Shown: positions 50,670 to 60,004, counted from the first letter of the stretch. The stretch is DNA of 64,000 nt from Amycolatopsis vastitatis (GCF_002234595.1 NZ_NMUL01000005.1:124001-188000); one strand, 5' to 3'. The notes: a model not told the origin generated them from the letters alone. A program made the numbers and translations.

Positions 50670-50771
50670 CGGAAGAGGTCTAGTCCATTTCGGACAGTGG
50701 CGGGCCGGGCCGTGGGAAAGTCACGGATTTCCCGGCCGGTGGACCGTCCCGCGTCCGGTTATTGTGCATTC

Positions 50772-51260
50772 GTGCCCGAACACACCGGCGAAACCCGCAA
50801 CGAGCAGCTCACCCGCAACGTCGGCGAGCTGCTGCAAGAGCTGCGTGTCGCCCAGGCCGGGGTGCAGATCCTCTTCGGCTTCCTGCTGTCCGTCGTGTTC
50901 ACCGACCGGTTCCACGACGCCAGCGGGTTCGAGAAGTCGCTGCACCTGTCCGCGGTGGCCCTCGCGGTGGCGGCCACGGCCCTGCTGACCGCGCCCGCGG
51001 CGTGGCACCGGCTGCTGTTCCGCACGGGCAGCCGGGAGCGGATCCTGACCGTCGGCAACCGGCTCGTGCTGGTCGGGCTGGTCTGCCTGGCGCTGGCGAT
51101 CACGTCGACCGTCGCGCTGATCGCCAAGGTGGTCTACGGCGGGATCGCCATGTTCGTCATGGGCGTGCTGTGCGTGCTGCTCTTCGGCGTCCTCTGGTTC
51201 GTCATGCCGATGCGGCTGCACCCGGACGACGGCACTCAGCCGACGGGGCCGCCCAAGTAG
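50772..51260 (+). CDS. DUF6328 family membrane protein
   Basis: A 162-residue protein with a soluble N-terminus (RNVGELLQELRVAQAGVQILF) and four membrane helices, including LSAVALAVAATALLTAPAAW and LVLVGLVCLALAITSTVALI. It matches the actinobacterial DUF6328 pattern. Function is unknown. GTG at 50772 is preceded by TATTGT six bases earlier, suggesting a leaderless transcript. The last 25 bp overlap the convergent VOC gene. Confidence 0.85.
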   Translation: MPEHTGETRNEQLTRNVGELLQELRVAQAGVQILFGFLLSVVFTDRFHDASGFEKSLHLSAVALAVAATALLTAPAAWHRLLFRTGSRERILTVGNRLVLVGLVCLALAITSTVALIAKVVYGGIAMFVMGVLCVLLFGVLWFVMPMRLHPDDGTQPTGPPK

Positions 51261-51628
51261 AGCGTGTCCTCCTGGACGAAGCACAGCGGGTTGCCGAACG
51301 GGTCGTCGGCGTAAAAGGAGCGTTCGCCCCAGAACTGGGTCTCGATGGCGTCGTCGAGCCAGCGCGGCTGGGCGGCACGCACCCGCTCGAACGTCTCCTC
51401 GACGTCCTCGACCGCGAGGTAGACGATCCGCGGGTCCTTCCGCGGCCGCGGCTCACGGTGTTCGAGCGGGGCTTCGACGCAGGCGAGCACCACGCCGCCG
51501 CAGGTGAAGTAGTGCCGGTTGACGGATATCCGCTCGCCGGGGTCGCCGAAGACGGCCGCGTAGAACGCGACGGCGACCTCGATGTCGTCGACGGGCTGGA
51601 TCAGCCGGAACACCCGTGGGCCGCTCAT
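51236..51628 (-). CDS. VOC-family protein (glyoxalase/dioxygenase superfamily)
   Basis: A 130-residue single-unit VOC protein made of two beta-alpha-beta-beta-beta repeats. Landmarks are RLIQPVDDIEVAVAFYAAVFG, IVYLAVEDVEETFERV and FYADDPFGNPLCFVQEDTL, the last being a typical metal or substrate strand. The role may be lyase, dioxygenase or resistance protein, and the motif does not decide. It is convergent with DUF6328. Confidence 0.85.
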   Translation of the reverse strand: MSGPRVFRLIQPVDDIEVAVAFYAAVFGDPGERISVNRHYFTCGGVVLACVEAPLEHREPRPRKDPRIVYLAVEDVEETFERVRAAQPRWLDDAIETQFWGERSFYADDPFGNPLCFVQEDTLYLGGPVG

Positions 51629-51707
51629 GCGGGCACAGTACCGCTGTTCATCCTGTGTTCGGCAGCAGTTGCCGGGGTGGTCGGAAGACGCCCGTAGCTT
51701 CCGGCCC

Positions 51708-53525
51708 GTGACTGACACTTCTCGCCGGACCTTCCTCCTCGGCGCCCCGGCCGTCGCCGTCGCGGCGACCCTGCCGAACGTCCTCGGCGCGCCGGCCGCC
51801 GAAGCCACCGGCCGGCACCGCCCGGACGCCGAGGACCCGCGCTTCACGCTCGTGGTCATGCCGGACACGCAGTACCTGTTCGACGAGGACCGCGGTGACG
51901 CGGCCCCGTTGGACGCCTCGCTGCGGTACGTCCTCGAAGAGGCGGACGACAACGTTGTCTTCCTCGCTCACCTCGGTGATCTCACCCAGAACGGCCGGGC
52001 GGACGAGTTCGCCCGCGTCAGCCGCTCGTTCCAGGCGCTCGACCGCTGTCGCTTCCCCTACAGCACCCTCGCCGGCAACCACGACATCGACGGTTCGAAG
52101 GACGACCAGCGCGGTCCTTCGCCGTACCTCGACGCCTTCGGCCCGCAGCGCCAGCGCAACTCGCCGACGTTCCGGGGCGCCACGAAGGACGGCTACAACA
52201 GCTACCACGTCTTCCGCGGCGGCGGCCGCGAGTGGCTGCTGCTCGCCCTCGACTGGCGGCCCTCGGCGGGCGGCCTGAACTGGGCGAAACAGGTCCTCGC
52301 GCAGCACCCGACGCTGCCCGCGATCCTCACCATCCACGAGCTGGTCTGGGCCGACGACGACGCCCAGGCGCAGTTCTCGACGTTCGGCGAACACGTCTGG
52401 AAGGACCTCGTCGAGGGCAACGACCAGATCTTCCTGACGCTCAACGGCCACTACTGGCCGACCGGGCGCACCGTCCGGAAGAACGCCGCCGGCCACGACG
52501 TGCACGTCCACATCACCAACTACCAGGACCGCTACTACGGCGGCAGCGCGATGATCCGGCTCTACCAGTTCGACCTGGCGCGCGGGGTGATCGACGTCCG
52601 GACGTTCTCGCCGTGGCTCGCCGCGCAGGACCACCTGACCGAAATGCAGCAGGTCGAGGTCGAGCGCTCCGGCAAGGCCGACTACTTCAGCCTGGAGATC
52701 GACTTCGCCGAGCGCTTCGGCGGCTTCGCGCCGGCGCCGGTCCCGCCGGCACGGCCGGCGAAGCAGCTCCTGGTGCCGGGCACGGTCGCCTACTGGCGCT
52801 TCGAAGGCGGGCAGGACGGCAAGCCGGTGCCGGACGACGTCGTCGTGCGCGACCAGACCGGGCGCGGCAACGACCTCACCCGCGTCACCGCGCCCGGCAG
52901 CGGGCCGGACGCGCTGAAGTACGCGAGCGCGTTTTCGCCGCGGCAGCCGTCGCGGGCGAGCCTGCGGTTCGACGGTGGCCGCGACCCCAGCCGCGGCGCG
53001 TACCTGCGCACCGTCGAAGCGGCGCCGATGAACCGCCTGAAGTTCGAGCGCGGGTACACCGTCGAAGCGTTCTTCTGGCTGCCCGCGAACTTCAAGGACG
53101 GCCACCACGGCTGGTGCGGGCTGTTCGCCCGGCAGGGCAGCGGCGCGGCCGCGGGCAAGACGGGGGACGACCCGAAGGAATCGGCCGCCACACTGTCCCT
53201 TTCGGACGGTGGCGAGCTGCAGTGGGCGGTGTACCCGCTGAACCAGGACCGGACGTCGACGAACTGGGGCCACGAGCTGCCGGTCGAGAAGTGGTGGCAC
53301 GTCGCCGTGGTCAACGACGGCAGGCGCACGACGGTGTACGTGGACGGCTGCCCGGTGGTCCGGAACCCGGCCACGCCGGCGGTCGGGCTGGCCGACCCGG
53401 GTGGGCCGTGGCTGGTCGGTGCCTCGTCCTACGACGGGAAGGTCGACCGCAGTTTCGCGGGGCTGCTGGGTGACGTGCGGGTGGTCGACCGGCCGCTGAA
53501 CCCGCGCGAATTCATGCTGGGCTGA
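51708..53525 (+). CDS. Secreted metallophosphoesterase with LamG-like domain
   Basis: A 605-residue exported protein. It begins with a Tat signal (TSRRTFLLGAPAVAVAATL). The calcineurin-like phosphoesterase domain (about residues 45-330) shows metal-binding motifs VMPDTQYL, LAHLGDLTQNG, LAGNHDIDG, and a later His in TLNGHYW. The C-terminal ~240 residues (from about TVAYWRFEGGQ) form a concanavalin/LamG-like jelly roll, with RGYTVEAFFWLP and GWCGLFARQG. It would cleave extracellular phosphoesters. TAGCTT seven bases before the GTG suggests a leaderless mRNA. Confidence 0.9.
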   Translation: MTDTSRRTFLLGAPAVAVAATLPNVLGAPAAEATGRHRPDAEDPRFTLVVMPDTQYLFDEDRGDAAPLDASLRYVLEEADDNVVFLAHLGDLTQNGRADEFARVSRSFQALDRCRFPYSTLAGNHDIDGSKDDQRGPSPYLDAFGPQRQRNSPTFRGATKDGYNSYHVFRGGGREWLLLALDWRPSAGGLNWAKQVLAQHPTLPAILTIHELVWADDDAQAQFSTFGEHVWKDLVEGNDQIFLTLNGHYWPTGRTVRKNAAGHDVHVHITNYQDRYYGGSAMIRLYQFDLARGVIDVRTFSPWLAAQDHLTEMQQVEVERSGKADYFSLEIDFAERFGGFAPAPVPPARPAKQLLVPGTVAYWRFEGGQDGKPVPDDVVVRDQTGRGNDLTRVTAPGSGPDALKYASAFSPRQPSRASLRFDGGRDPSRGAYLRTVEAAPMNRLKFERGYTVEAFFWLPANFKDGHHGWCGLFARQGSGAAAGKTGDDPKESAATLSLSDGGELQWAVYPLNQDRTSTNWGHELPVEKWWHVAVVNDGRRTTVYVDGCPVVRNPATPAVGLADPGGPWLVGASSYDGKVDRSFAGLLGDVRVVDRPLNPREFMLG

Positions 53526-53625
53526 GGCCCTTGACAGCGGGTGGACAATAAAAAATCGGCGTGTCCTCCGAGATGACAGGAGAACTCGCCGAACCTGATA
53601 GGAGTCTAACCGCTGTGAGGGGAAC

Positions 53626-55893
53626 TTGTCAAATCAGGGGTACGACGAGGAATTGCGGGAAGAACGGGCCTACGTCGCCGCGCTGTACGAGCGGCTCGAC
53701 CGCGAGCGCGCGGTGGCGCAGGCCCGTTACCACGGCGCGCTCGGGCAAACCGCGCTGACACCGGGGGAACGGGAGACCGACGTCCGGTGCCGGTCGCGGG
53801 AGGCGGCCCGGCTGGACTTCGCCGACAACGGGCTTTGTTTCGGCCGGTTGGACGCCCTTTCGGGCGAAACCAGCTACATCGGCCGGATCGGGCTCTTCGA
53901 CGCGGAAAACGACTACGAACCGTTCCTGCTGGATTGGCGGGCGCCGGCGGCGCGGCCGTTCTACGTCGCCACCGCGGCGACGCCGGAAAACATGCGCCGC
54001 CGCCGTCAGTTCCACACCATGGGCCGCCGGGTCCTCGATTTCACCGATGAGGTTTTGGGCCGTCCGGGCGACGCCGGGCGTGGCGACGCGGCGCTGCTCG
54101 CGGCCGTCAACGCGCCGCGCGGCGAGGGCATGCGGGACATCGTCGCGACGATCCAGGCCGAGCAGGACGAGATCATCCGCCTCGGCCACTCGGGGGTACT
54201 GGTGGTCGAGGGCGGGCCCGGTACCGGCAAGACCGCCGTCGCGCTGCACCGGGTGGCGTACCTGCTCTACACCCACCGCGAGCGGATGTCGCGGACCGGC
54301 GTGCTCGTCGTCGGGCCGAGCCCGCTGTTCCTCGACCACATCGGCCGCGTGCTGCCTTCGCTCGGCGAGTCGGACGTCGTCTTCCTGACCACCGGCGACC
54401 TCGTGCCGGGGCTGTCCGTCACCGCCGAAGATCCGCCGGAAGTGGCGCGGCTCAAGGGCTCGCTGAAGATCCTCGACGTGCTGGACGCGGCGGTCGCCGA
54501 CCGCCAGCGGGTGCCCGGCGAACCCGTGCCGGTCGAGCTGGGGGACGTCACCGTGGAACTCGACGCCGGCCTGGCGGACGAGGCACGGCGCGAGGCGCGC
54601 CGGTCGGGACTGCCGCACAACGAGGCGCGCCCGATCTTCCGCAAGCACGTCCTGGCGCTCGTCGCGGAGCGAGCCGTCGCGAAGATCGGCGAGGGCTGGC
54701 TGACCCGCGAGGACCGCGGGGCGTGGGCCGACCTCCGCGCCGACGTCCTCGACGAGCTGCGGGAGCACGAAGAGCTCGATGCCACGCTCGACGCGCTGTG
54801 GCCGGAGCTGACGCCGGAGACGTTGCTGGGGCCGCTGTACATGTCGCCGCGCCGCCTCGAAGCCGCCGGTGCCGACCCGGCGCTGTTCCGCGCGGACGGC
54901 TCCGCCTGGACGGTGTCGGACGTGCCGCTGCTCGACGAGCTGGCCGGCCTGCTCGGCCGGGACGACTCCGCCGAACGGGTAGCCGCCCGGCGGCGGGCGG
55001 AAGAGGAGGCCGAGTACGCCGCCGGCGTCATGGACGTCATGAAGCTGGACCGCGAGGAGCTGGACGAAGACGTCATGCTGGTCGCCGAGAACCTGCTCCA
55101 CGCCGAAGACCTGGCCGAACGGTTCGTCGAGCGCGACACGCGCGACCTCGCCGAGCGCGCGGCCGCGGACCGCGACTGGACCTACGGGCACGTCGTCGTC
55201 GACGAGGCGCAGGAACTGTCCGAAATGGACTGGCGGGCGCTGATGCGGCGGTGCCCGAGCCGCTCCTTCACGATCGTCGGCGACCTCGCCCAGCGCCGGA
55301 GTGCCGCCGGCGCGACGGCGTGGGGCCCGGTGCTGGCGCCGTACGTCGGCGACCGCTGGCAGTACCGGGAGCTGACCGTGAACTACCGCACCCCGGCGGA
55401 GATCATGACCGTCGCCGGGGCCCTGCTCGCGCAGTTCGCACCGGACGTGCGGCCGCCGGAATCGGTACGCGCGTGCGGCGTCCGGCCGTGGTCCAGACGC
55501 GTCGCGGACGGCGAACTGCCCGGCGCCATCGACGACTTCGTCCGCGACGAGGCCGGCCGCGAAGGCACCAGCGTCGTGATCGGCCCGCCGGGCGTGCCGG
55601 GCACGGTGACAACCGGGGCTGCGCCCCGGGCCGGGGGCTTCGCCACCCGGAACCCCCGAAACCCATGGATCCCGCCGTCGGCGGCCAAGGGCCTGGAGTT
55701 CGACGCCGTCCTCGTCGTCGACCCGGCGCGGATCCTGGCCGGCGGACCGCGTGGCGCGGCCGAGCTGTACGTCGCGCTCACCCGCGCCACGCAGCGCCTC
55801 GGGGTGCTGCACCGGGATCCGCTCCCGGCGGCGCTGACGGGGCTCGCCGAAGCCGGGGCCCCCGCGCGGGCCGGGCACCGGCGGCTCCTGTAG
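53626..55893 (+). CDS. helD: HelD-type RNA polymerase-associated helicase, with repeat insertion
   Basis: A 755-residue UvrD/Rep-like helicase of the HelD family, which pries stalled RNA polymerase off DNA; Streptomyces HelR relatives protect against rifamycins. The N-terminal arm (RREERAYVAALYERLDRERAV) is the polymerase-entering coiled coil. Walker A is VEGGPGTGKTAVALHR, motif II VVDEAQELSEMDW, motif V AKGLEFDAVLVVDP and motif VI LYVALTRATQRL. Just before motif V lies a ~25-residue low-complexity insert encoded by a palindromic repeat (55611-55673). The start is TTG at 53626 behind GAGGGG; no better start is in frame. Confidence 0.85.
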   Translation: MSNQGYDEELREERAYVAALYERLDRERAVAQARYHGALGQTALTPGERETDVRCRSREAARLDFADNGLCFGRLDALSGETSYIGRIGLFDAENDYEPFLLDWRAPAARPFYVATAATPENMRRRRQFHTMGRRVLDFTDEVLGRPGDAGRGDAALLAAVNAPRGEGMRDIVATIQAEQDEIIRLGHSGVLVVEGGPGTGKTAVALHRVAYLLYTHRERMSRTGVLVVGPSPLFLDHIGRVLPSLGESDVVFLTTGDLVPGLSVTAEDPPEVARLKGSLKILDVLDAAVADRQRVPGEPVPVELGDVTVELDAGLADEARREARRSGLPHNEARPIFRKHVLALVAERAVAKIGEGWLTREDRGAWADLRADVLDELREHEELDATLDALWPELTPETLLGPLYMSPRRLEAAGADPALFRADGSAWTVSDVPLLDELAGLLGRDDSAERVAARRRAEEEAEYAAGVMDVMKLDREELDEDVMLVAENLLHAEDLAERFVERDTRDLAERAAADRDWTYGHVVVDEAQELSEMDWRALMRRCPSRSFTIVGDLAQRRSAAGATAWGPVLAPYVGDRWQYRELTVNYRTPAEIMTVAGALLAQFAPDVRPPESVRACGVRPWSRRVADGELPGAIDDFVRDEAGREGTSVVIGPPGVPGTVTTGAAPRAGGFATRNPRNPWIPPSAAKGLEFDAVLVVDPARILAGGPRGAAELYVALTRATQRLGVLHRDPLPAALTGLAEAGAPARAGHRRLL
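55611..55673 (+). repeat. Palindromic repeat inserted in frame within helD
   Basis: CCGGGGC (55613-55619), TGC loop, GCCCCGG (55623-55629), followed by CCGGGGGCTTCGCC and ACCCGGAACCCCC. This resembles intergenic REP-like elements of actinomycetes. It keeps the helD reading frame open and encodes TGAAPRAGGFATRNPRNPW, unlike any HelD sequence. Confidence 0.65.
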
Positions 55894-55898
55894 TGCCT

Positions 55899-55940
55899 CG
55901 TGAGTGAGAAACAGTGTTCCAACCCTGTTTCTCACTCACG
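55899..55940. terminator. Perfect 16-bp hairpin between helD and lrp-type gene
   Basis: CGTGAGTGAGAAACAG (55899-55914) and CTGTTTCTCACTCACG (55925-55940) are exact inverted copies with a ten-base loop, lying between two convergent genes. It probably terminates both. Confidence 0.75.
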
Positions 55941-55944
55941 ACCG

Positions 55945-56421
55945 CTACGCCGTGAGCCGGCCCCAGGAGTAGTTCTGCTTGGCCAGCTTCAGGTACACGA
56001 ACAGCTCGGTCCCGGACACGCCCGGGATCTTCCGGACCTCTTCGCCGAGCACCTCGAGCATGTGGTCGTCGTCCCGGCAGACGAGTTCGGCGAGCAGGTC
56101 GTACCGCCCGGCGCAGAGCACCACGTAGTGCACGTTCGGCAGCTCGGACAGCTTGTCCGCGACCTCGCGGGGATCCGCTCCGTCGACGCTGATCCCGACC
56201 ATGGCCTGCCGCGTCAGGTCGACGTTGGCGGGGTCGGTCACCGCGACGATCTGCATCAGGTCGTCGCGCAGCAGCCGCTGCACGCGCTGGCGGACGGCTC
56301 CCTCCGAAAGCCCGACCGCTTTGGCGAGCGCGGTGAACGAAGCTCTGCCATCCTGCTGAAGCAGAGCGATCAACGATCTGTCCGTATTGTCCAGCGCGCG
56401 CGCACGTGTTTCGTCACCCAT
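55945..56421 (-). CDS. Lrp/AsnC-family transcriptional regulator
   Basis: A 158-residue regulator. The N-terminal winged helix (LDNTDRSLIALLQQDGRASF; AKAVGLSEGAVRQRVQRL) is joined to a C-terminal RAM ligand domain (NVHYVVLCAGRYDLLAELVC). Effectors are usually amino acids. It stands alone between helD and the monooxygenase; targets cannot be told. ATG at 56421 fits the family length. Confidence 0.92.
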   Translation of the reverse strand: MGDETRARALDNTDRSLIALLQQDGRASFTALAKAVGLSEGAVRQRVQRLLRDDLMQIVAVTDPANVDLTRQAMVGISVDGADPREVADKLSELPNVHYVVLCAGRYDLLAELVCRDDDHMLEVLGEEVRKIPGVSGTELFVYLKLAKQNYSWGRLTA

Positions 56422-56625
56422 GCCGTCCCTCCCTGTGTTTCGGCATGTGATTTGTCAAGTGCGCAGCGTATCGAGACCTGACCAGAAAGCGAGCCCCCGG
56501 CGCCAGCTTCGCGTGATCCGGCGTACGTGCCGCTCTCAGCCGAGGAATCGGTGGCGGGGGACGAAAAAGACAAGGCTTTCCGAGGCGGTTTGTCTGCCCG
56601 TGCAGCGCGACGTTATCGAGCCGGT

Positions 56626-57996
56626 CTAGAACCAGGTGTCCAGCGCGATGTCCAGCGAGCCTTCGCCCGCCCAGGCGATCACGCCGTCGGGCCGGAGCAG
56701 CAGCGGGCCGGTGTTCGTCACCGGGATGACGTCGACGCGCGAGTCGCCCGGGTGTCCGGTGGTCAGCAGGAGCCCGCGGCCGGTGCGCGTGTGCTCGAAC
56801 AGCGTCGACTCGCGGCCGTCGTCGTGGACGAGTCCGAGGTCCGGGCAGTGCTCGCCGACCGGCTTCGGGGCGGGGTAAGGGAAGTCGTAGCGGTGACCGG
56901 TCCCCGACAGGAGGTCCGCGAAGTACCGGTTCGCCTCGGGCAGGTCCATCAGTTCGGCGACGATCTCCCGCAGCGCGTCGACGTGCGGGCCAGGGGCCAG
57001 CAACGCCGACTGCGCGCGCGTGTTGCGTAACACCGCTTCGCCCGCCGGGTGCCTTTCGTGCGTGTACGTGTCGAGGAACGCTTCGGGCTTGTCGCCGCGA
57101 AGGACGGCACCGAGCTTCCAGCCCAGGTTGGCCGCGTCCGGGATGCCGAGGTTCAGGCCCTGGCCGCCGCTCGGCGAGTGCACGTGCGCGGCGTCACCGG
57201 CGAGGAAGACGCGGCCGAGGCGGTACGTGGCGGCCTGGCGAGCCTGGTCGCCGAACCGCCGTCCGTCGCGAACCTCCTCGACGACGACGTCCGCGCCGGT
57301 GACGCGGCGGATCGCCGCGGAAAGCTCGTCCGGGGTCAGCGGTTCGTCGCGCTCGGGACCGGCGGGTTCGGTGACGCCGGCCATGCTGCCGCCGTACATG
57401 AACGCGCCGGTGGCGTAACGGCCGCCCGGGGGGACTTCGCCCGCGAACCGGACGCGCCCGGCGATCGTGTGGAGAAGTGCGGGGGTGCCGGGGAAGGCGA
57501 ACCCGGCGAGTTTCCGGACGGTGCTGCGGCCGCCGTCGCACCCGACGAGGTACTTCGCGCGCCACTCCCGTCCTCCCGCGGTGACGGTCACACCGTCCAC
57601 ATCGGACTGCAGGGTGGTGACCTCGTGGCCGCGCAGTACCCGGACGCCTTCGGCGTGCTTCGCGAGCACGCGTTCCAGCTCGGGCTGCCAGATGTTGGTG
57701 CGCGGCCGGCCGGGGTCCGGGGCGATCTTGTGGATGCTCGCGAAGTGGCCGAGCGTGCTGCCGTGGTCGCGGGCGAGTTCCTTCGTGCCTTCGACATCCG
57801 CTTCGGCGAGCTGGTCGCCGAGGCCGCGTCGCCGGAGCGCCTCGGTCGCCAGGGCGCCCAGGCCACGCGCCTTGCTCTCTTCGGACGGTGTCTCGCGGCG
57901 TTCGAGCACCAGGGTGTCGGCGCCGGCCAGCTCGAGCTCCGCGGCGAGGAACAGGCCCACCGGACCCGCGCCCACGACGATCACGTCGGTATCCAT
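56626..57996 (-). CDS. FAD-dependent aromatic hydroxylase (PHBH-fold monooxygenase)
   Basis: A 456-residue flavoprotein monooxygenase. The FAD Rossmann motif is VIVVGAGPVGLFLAAELELAG, the NAD(P)H/DG motif is LVGCDGGRSTVRKLAGFAF, and the second FAD motif is VFLAGDAAHVHSPSGGQGLNLG. Homologues hydroxylate phenols, polyketides or antibiotics, and rifampicin monooxygenase belongs to the same class, but no substrate can be assigned. It is divergent from a TetR gene, and the two share twin operators. Confidence 0.9.
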   Translation of the reverse strand: MDTDVIVVGAGPVGLFLAAELELAGADTLVLERRETPSEESKARGLGALATEALRRRGLGDQLAEADVEGTKELARDHGSTLGHFASIHKIAPDPGRPRTNIWQPELERVLAKHAEGVRVLRGHEVTTLQSDVDGVTVTAGGREWRAKYLVGCDGGRSTVRKLAGFAFPGTPALLHTIAGRVRFAGEVPPGGRYATGAFMYGGSMAGVTEPAGPERDEPLTPDELSAAIRRVTGADVVVEEVRDGRRFGDQARQAATYRLGRVFLAGDAAHVHSPSGGQGLNLGIPDAANLGWKLGAVLRGDKPEAFLDTYTHERHPAGEAVLRNTRAQSALLAPGPHVDALREIVAELMDLPEANRYFADLLSGTGHRYDFPYPAPKPVGEHCPDLGLVHDDGRESTLFEHTRTGRGLLLTTGHPGDSRVDVIPVTNTGPLLLRPDGVIAWAGEGSLDIALDTWF

Positions 57997-58003
57997 GCTT
58001 TCT

Positions 58004-58045
58004 CCTTAACTTGTTAAGGGGTAGAATCTCCTTAACAAGTTAAGG
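58004..58045. promoter_or_regulatory. Twin TetR operators
   Basis: CCTTAACTTGTTAAGG (58004-58019) and CCTTAACAAGTTAAGG (58030-58045) are inverted repeats with 7-base arms, centre to centre 26 bp. They fill the 63-bp gap between the divergent monooxygenase and TetR genes, so repression of both is very likely. Confidence 0.85.
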
Positions 58046-58059
58046 CGTCAAGGAGGATC

Positions 58060-58683
58060 ATGCCGCTGGAGGTTGCCGACGCGGTGCGCGTCGCGCTTCG
58101 CCTGCTCGAAGACGACGGCCTGGACAAGCTGACCGTCCGGCGGCTCGCCGCCGAACTGGGCGTCAAGGCGCCCGCGTTGTACTGGCACTTCCGCAACAAG
58201 CGCGCGCTGCTCGACCACCTGACGGACGCCATCGTGGCGCCGGTCGTCGCCGGGCTGGCCGAGAGCGGTCCGTGGCTGAAGTGGCTCGAAGAGGCGGGGT
58301 TGGCGCTGCACACGGCGTTGCTCGCGCACCGAGACGGCGCCCGCGTCGCCTTGGGGGCGGACCTGCGCGTGGCCCGCGCGCTCGGGGAGTTCGCCGAGCG
58401 CGCGGTGGGCGTGCTGCACGACGCGGGCTTCCCTCTCGGCGACGCGACCCGCGCGGCCGGAGTGCTGGTGCACTTCGTGCTCGGCCGGGCCGTCGAGGAC
58501 CAGACGCGGCTGCCGCCGGACGAAGAGGCCGCGGCGATCGCGCTCGGCTCGTTCCCGTTTCCGCTGATGGCCCGGGGCCTGCGCGAACGCGCCGGCTCGA
58601 CGGTCGAGGACGACTTCCGGTACGCGCTCGGGGTGCTCCTGGCCGGGCTGGAGGCCGCCGTCAGCCCAAATCGCGGCGGCTGA
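58060..58683 (+). CDS. TetR-family regulator of the monooxygenase
   Basis: A 207-residue repressor with a TetR N-terminal HTH (LTVRRLAAELGVKAPALYWHFRNKRALLDHL) and a TetR_C-type ligand domain (GVLVHFVLGRAVEDQ). The C-terminal domain is the tetracycline-repressor subclass, which binds aromatic or polycyclic ligands. ATG at 58060 has AGGAGG immediately upstream. It is divergent from the monooxygenase, and its last 23 bases overlap lysA. Confidence 0.92.
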   Translation: MPLEVADAVRVALRLLEDDGLDKLTVRRLAAELGVKAPALYWHFRNKRALLDHLTDAIVAPVVAGLAESGPWLKWLEEAGLALHTALLAHRDGARVALGADLRVARALGEFAERAVGVLHDAGFPLGDATRAAGVLVHFVLGRAVEDQTRLPPDEEAAAIALGSFPFPLMARGLRERAGSTVEDDFRYALGVLLAGLEAAVSPNRGG

Positions 58684-60004
58684 GGTCTTCCTCGGTCTCG
58701 CGGCGCACCAGCAGCGTCGCGACGCCGTTCTTGACGCCGACCAGCGGCGGCCGGCCGACCTGGTTGTAGTTCGACGCCAGCGAGTGGTGGTACGCGCCGG
58801 TGCACGGCACGGCCAGCAGGTCGCCGGCGTGGAGGTCGCCGGGCAGGCAGACGCCGTCGGCGAGGACGTCGCCGGATTCGCAGTGCCGTCCGACGACCGT
58901 CATCGGCGTGCGCTTCGCCGTGGAGCGGCGTCCGACCAGGCGCGTCGTGTAGCGCGCGCCGTACAGGGATGGGCGGGCGTTGTCGCTCATGCCGCCGTCG
59001 ACCGCGACGAACGTGCGGCTCCCGCGCTTGACGGCGCACACGCGGTACACCGTGATCCCGGCGGGCCCGACGATCGCCCGGCCCGGCTCGATCGTCAAGC
59101 GGGGCAACGGAAAGCCGTGCGCGGCGCACTCGTAGGCCAGGGCGACGCGCAGGCGTCGCGAGTAGCCGCCTAGGTCGAACGCGGGCTCGCCGCCGGTGTA
59201 CGGCACCGCGTGCCCGCCGCCGAGGTCGAGCTCCCGCAGCGTGACGCCGTCCGTGTCGCGGATCCGGACGAGCACCTCGGCCATCCGCCGCGCGGCGGCC
59301 TCGTACCGGTCGACCCCGCGGACCTGCGAGCCGATGTGGCAGTGCAGTCCGGCGAGCCGCAACCCGGGTTGCGCTCGCACTGCTTCGACGGCGGCGTCGA
59401 CGTTGTCGCGTACGCCGCCGAGGAGCGAGAAGCCGAACTTCTGGCCTTCAGTGCCGGTGCTGACGGCCGCGTGCGCCCCGGCCGCGACGCCCGGCGTCAC
59501 CCGGATCATCACCTGCTGGGCGCCGTGGGCGAGCGCGCCGAGCTGCTCGATCTCGTCGAGCGAGTCGACCACGATCCGCCGGACGCCGTATCCGAGTGCG
59601 GCCTTCACGTCTTCGGGCGTCTTCGCGTTGCCGTGCAGCAACATGCGCTCCGCGGGGAAGCCGACTGCGCGGGCGACGGCGATCTCGCCAGCGGAGCACG
59701 TGTCGAGCGACAACCCCTCTTCGGCGACCCAACGCAGTACAGCCCGCGTACACAACGCCTTGCTCGCGTACGCGACTTCGACGTCCGGCAGCGCTTCGCG
59801 GTACTCGCGGGCGGTGTCGCGGACCTGTTGCTCGTCGAGGAGGTACGACGGCGTCCCGAAGCGCGCTGCTAGATGGCTGACGCGCGCGCCGGCGAAGAGG
59901 AGTTCGCCGTCTTCACCGAGCCGGGCGCTTCGCGGCCAGACTCCTGGCTCGAGGTGATCGGCGGCTTCGCAGCCGAGGCTGGGAAGAAGCTCGCTGAGCG
60001 TCAC
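58661..60004 (-). CDS. lysA: Diaminopimelate decarboxylase (LysA)
   Basis: LysA makes L-lysine from meso-diaminopimelate, the last step of lysine synthesis. The 447-residue PLP enzyme has the Schiff-base Lys in VEVAYASKALCT, the His of GLHCHIGSQ, the phosphate loop GGGHA, the substrate site EPGRAIVGPAG and the catalytic Cys in RHCESGDVL. GTG at 60004 has GGAGG seven bases upstream. It is not clustered with other lysine genes. The only nearby relative of the pathway is a DapA-like aldolase of a different subfamily at 61773. Confidence 0.94.
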   Translation of the reverse strand: MTLSELLPSLGCEAADHLEPGVWPRSARLGEDGELLFAGARVSHLAARFGTPSYLLDEQQVRDTAREYREALPDVEVAYASKALCTRAVLRWVAEEGLSLDTCSAGEIAVARAVGFPAERMLLHGNAKTPEDVKAALGYGVRRIVVDSLDEIEQLGALAHGAQQVMIRVTPGVAAGAHAAVSTGTEGQKFGFSLLGGVRDNVDAAVEAVRAQPGLRLAGLHCHIGSQVRGVDRYEAAARRMAEVLVRIRDTDGVTLRELDLGGGHAVPYTGGEPAFDLGGYSRRLRVALAYECAAHGFPLPRLTIEPGRAIVGPAGITVYRVCAVKRGSRTFVAVDGGMSDNARPSLYGARYTTRLVGRRSTAKRTPMTVVGRHCESGDVLADGVCLPGDLHAGDLLAVPCTGAYHHSLASNYNQVGRPPLVGVKNGVATLLVRRETEEDLSRRDLG

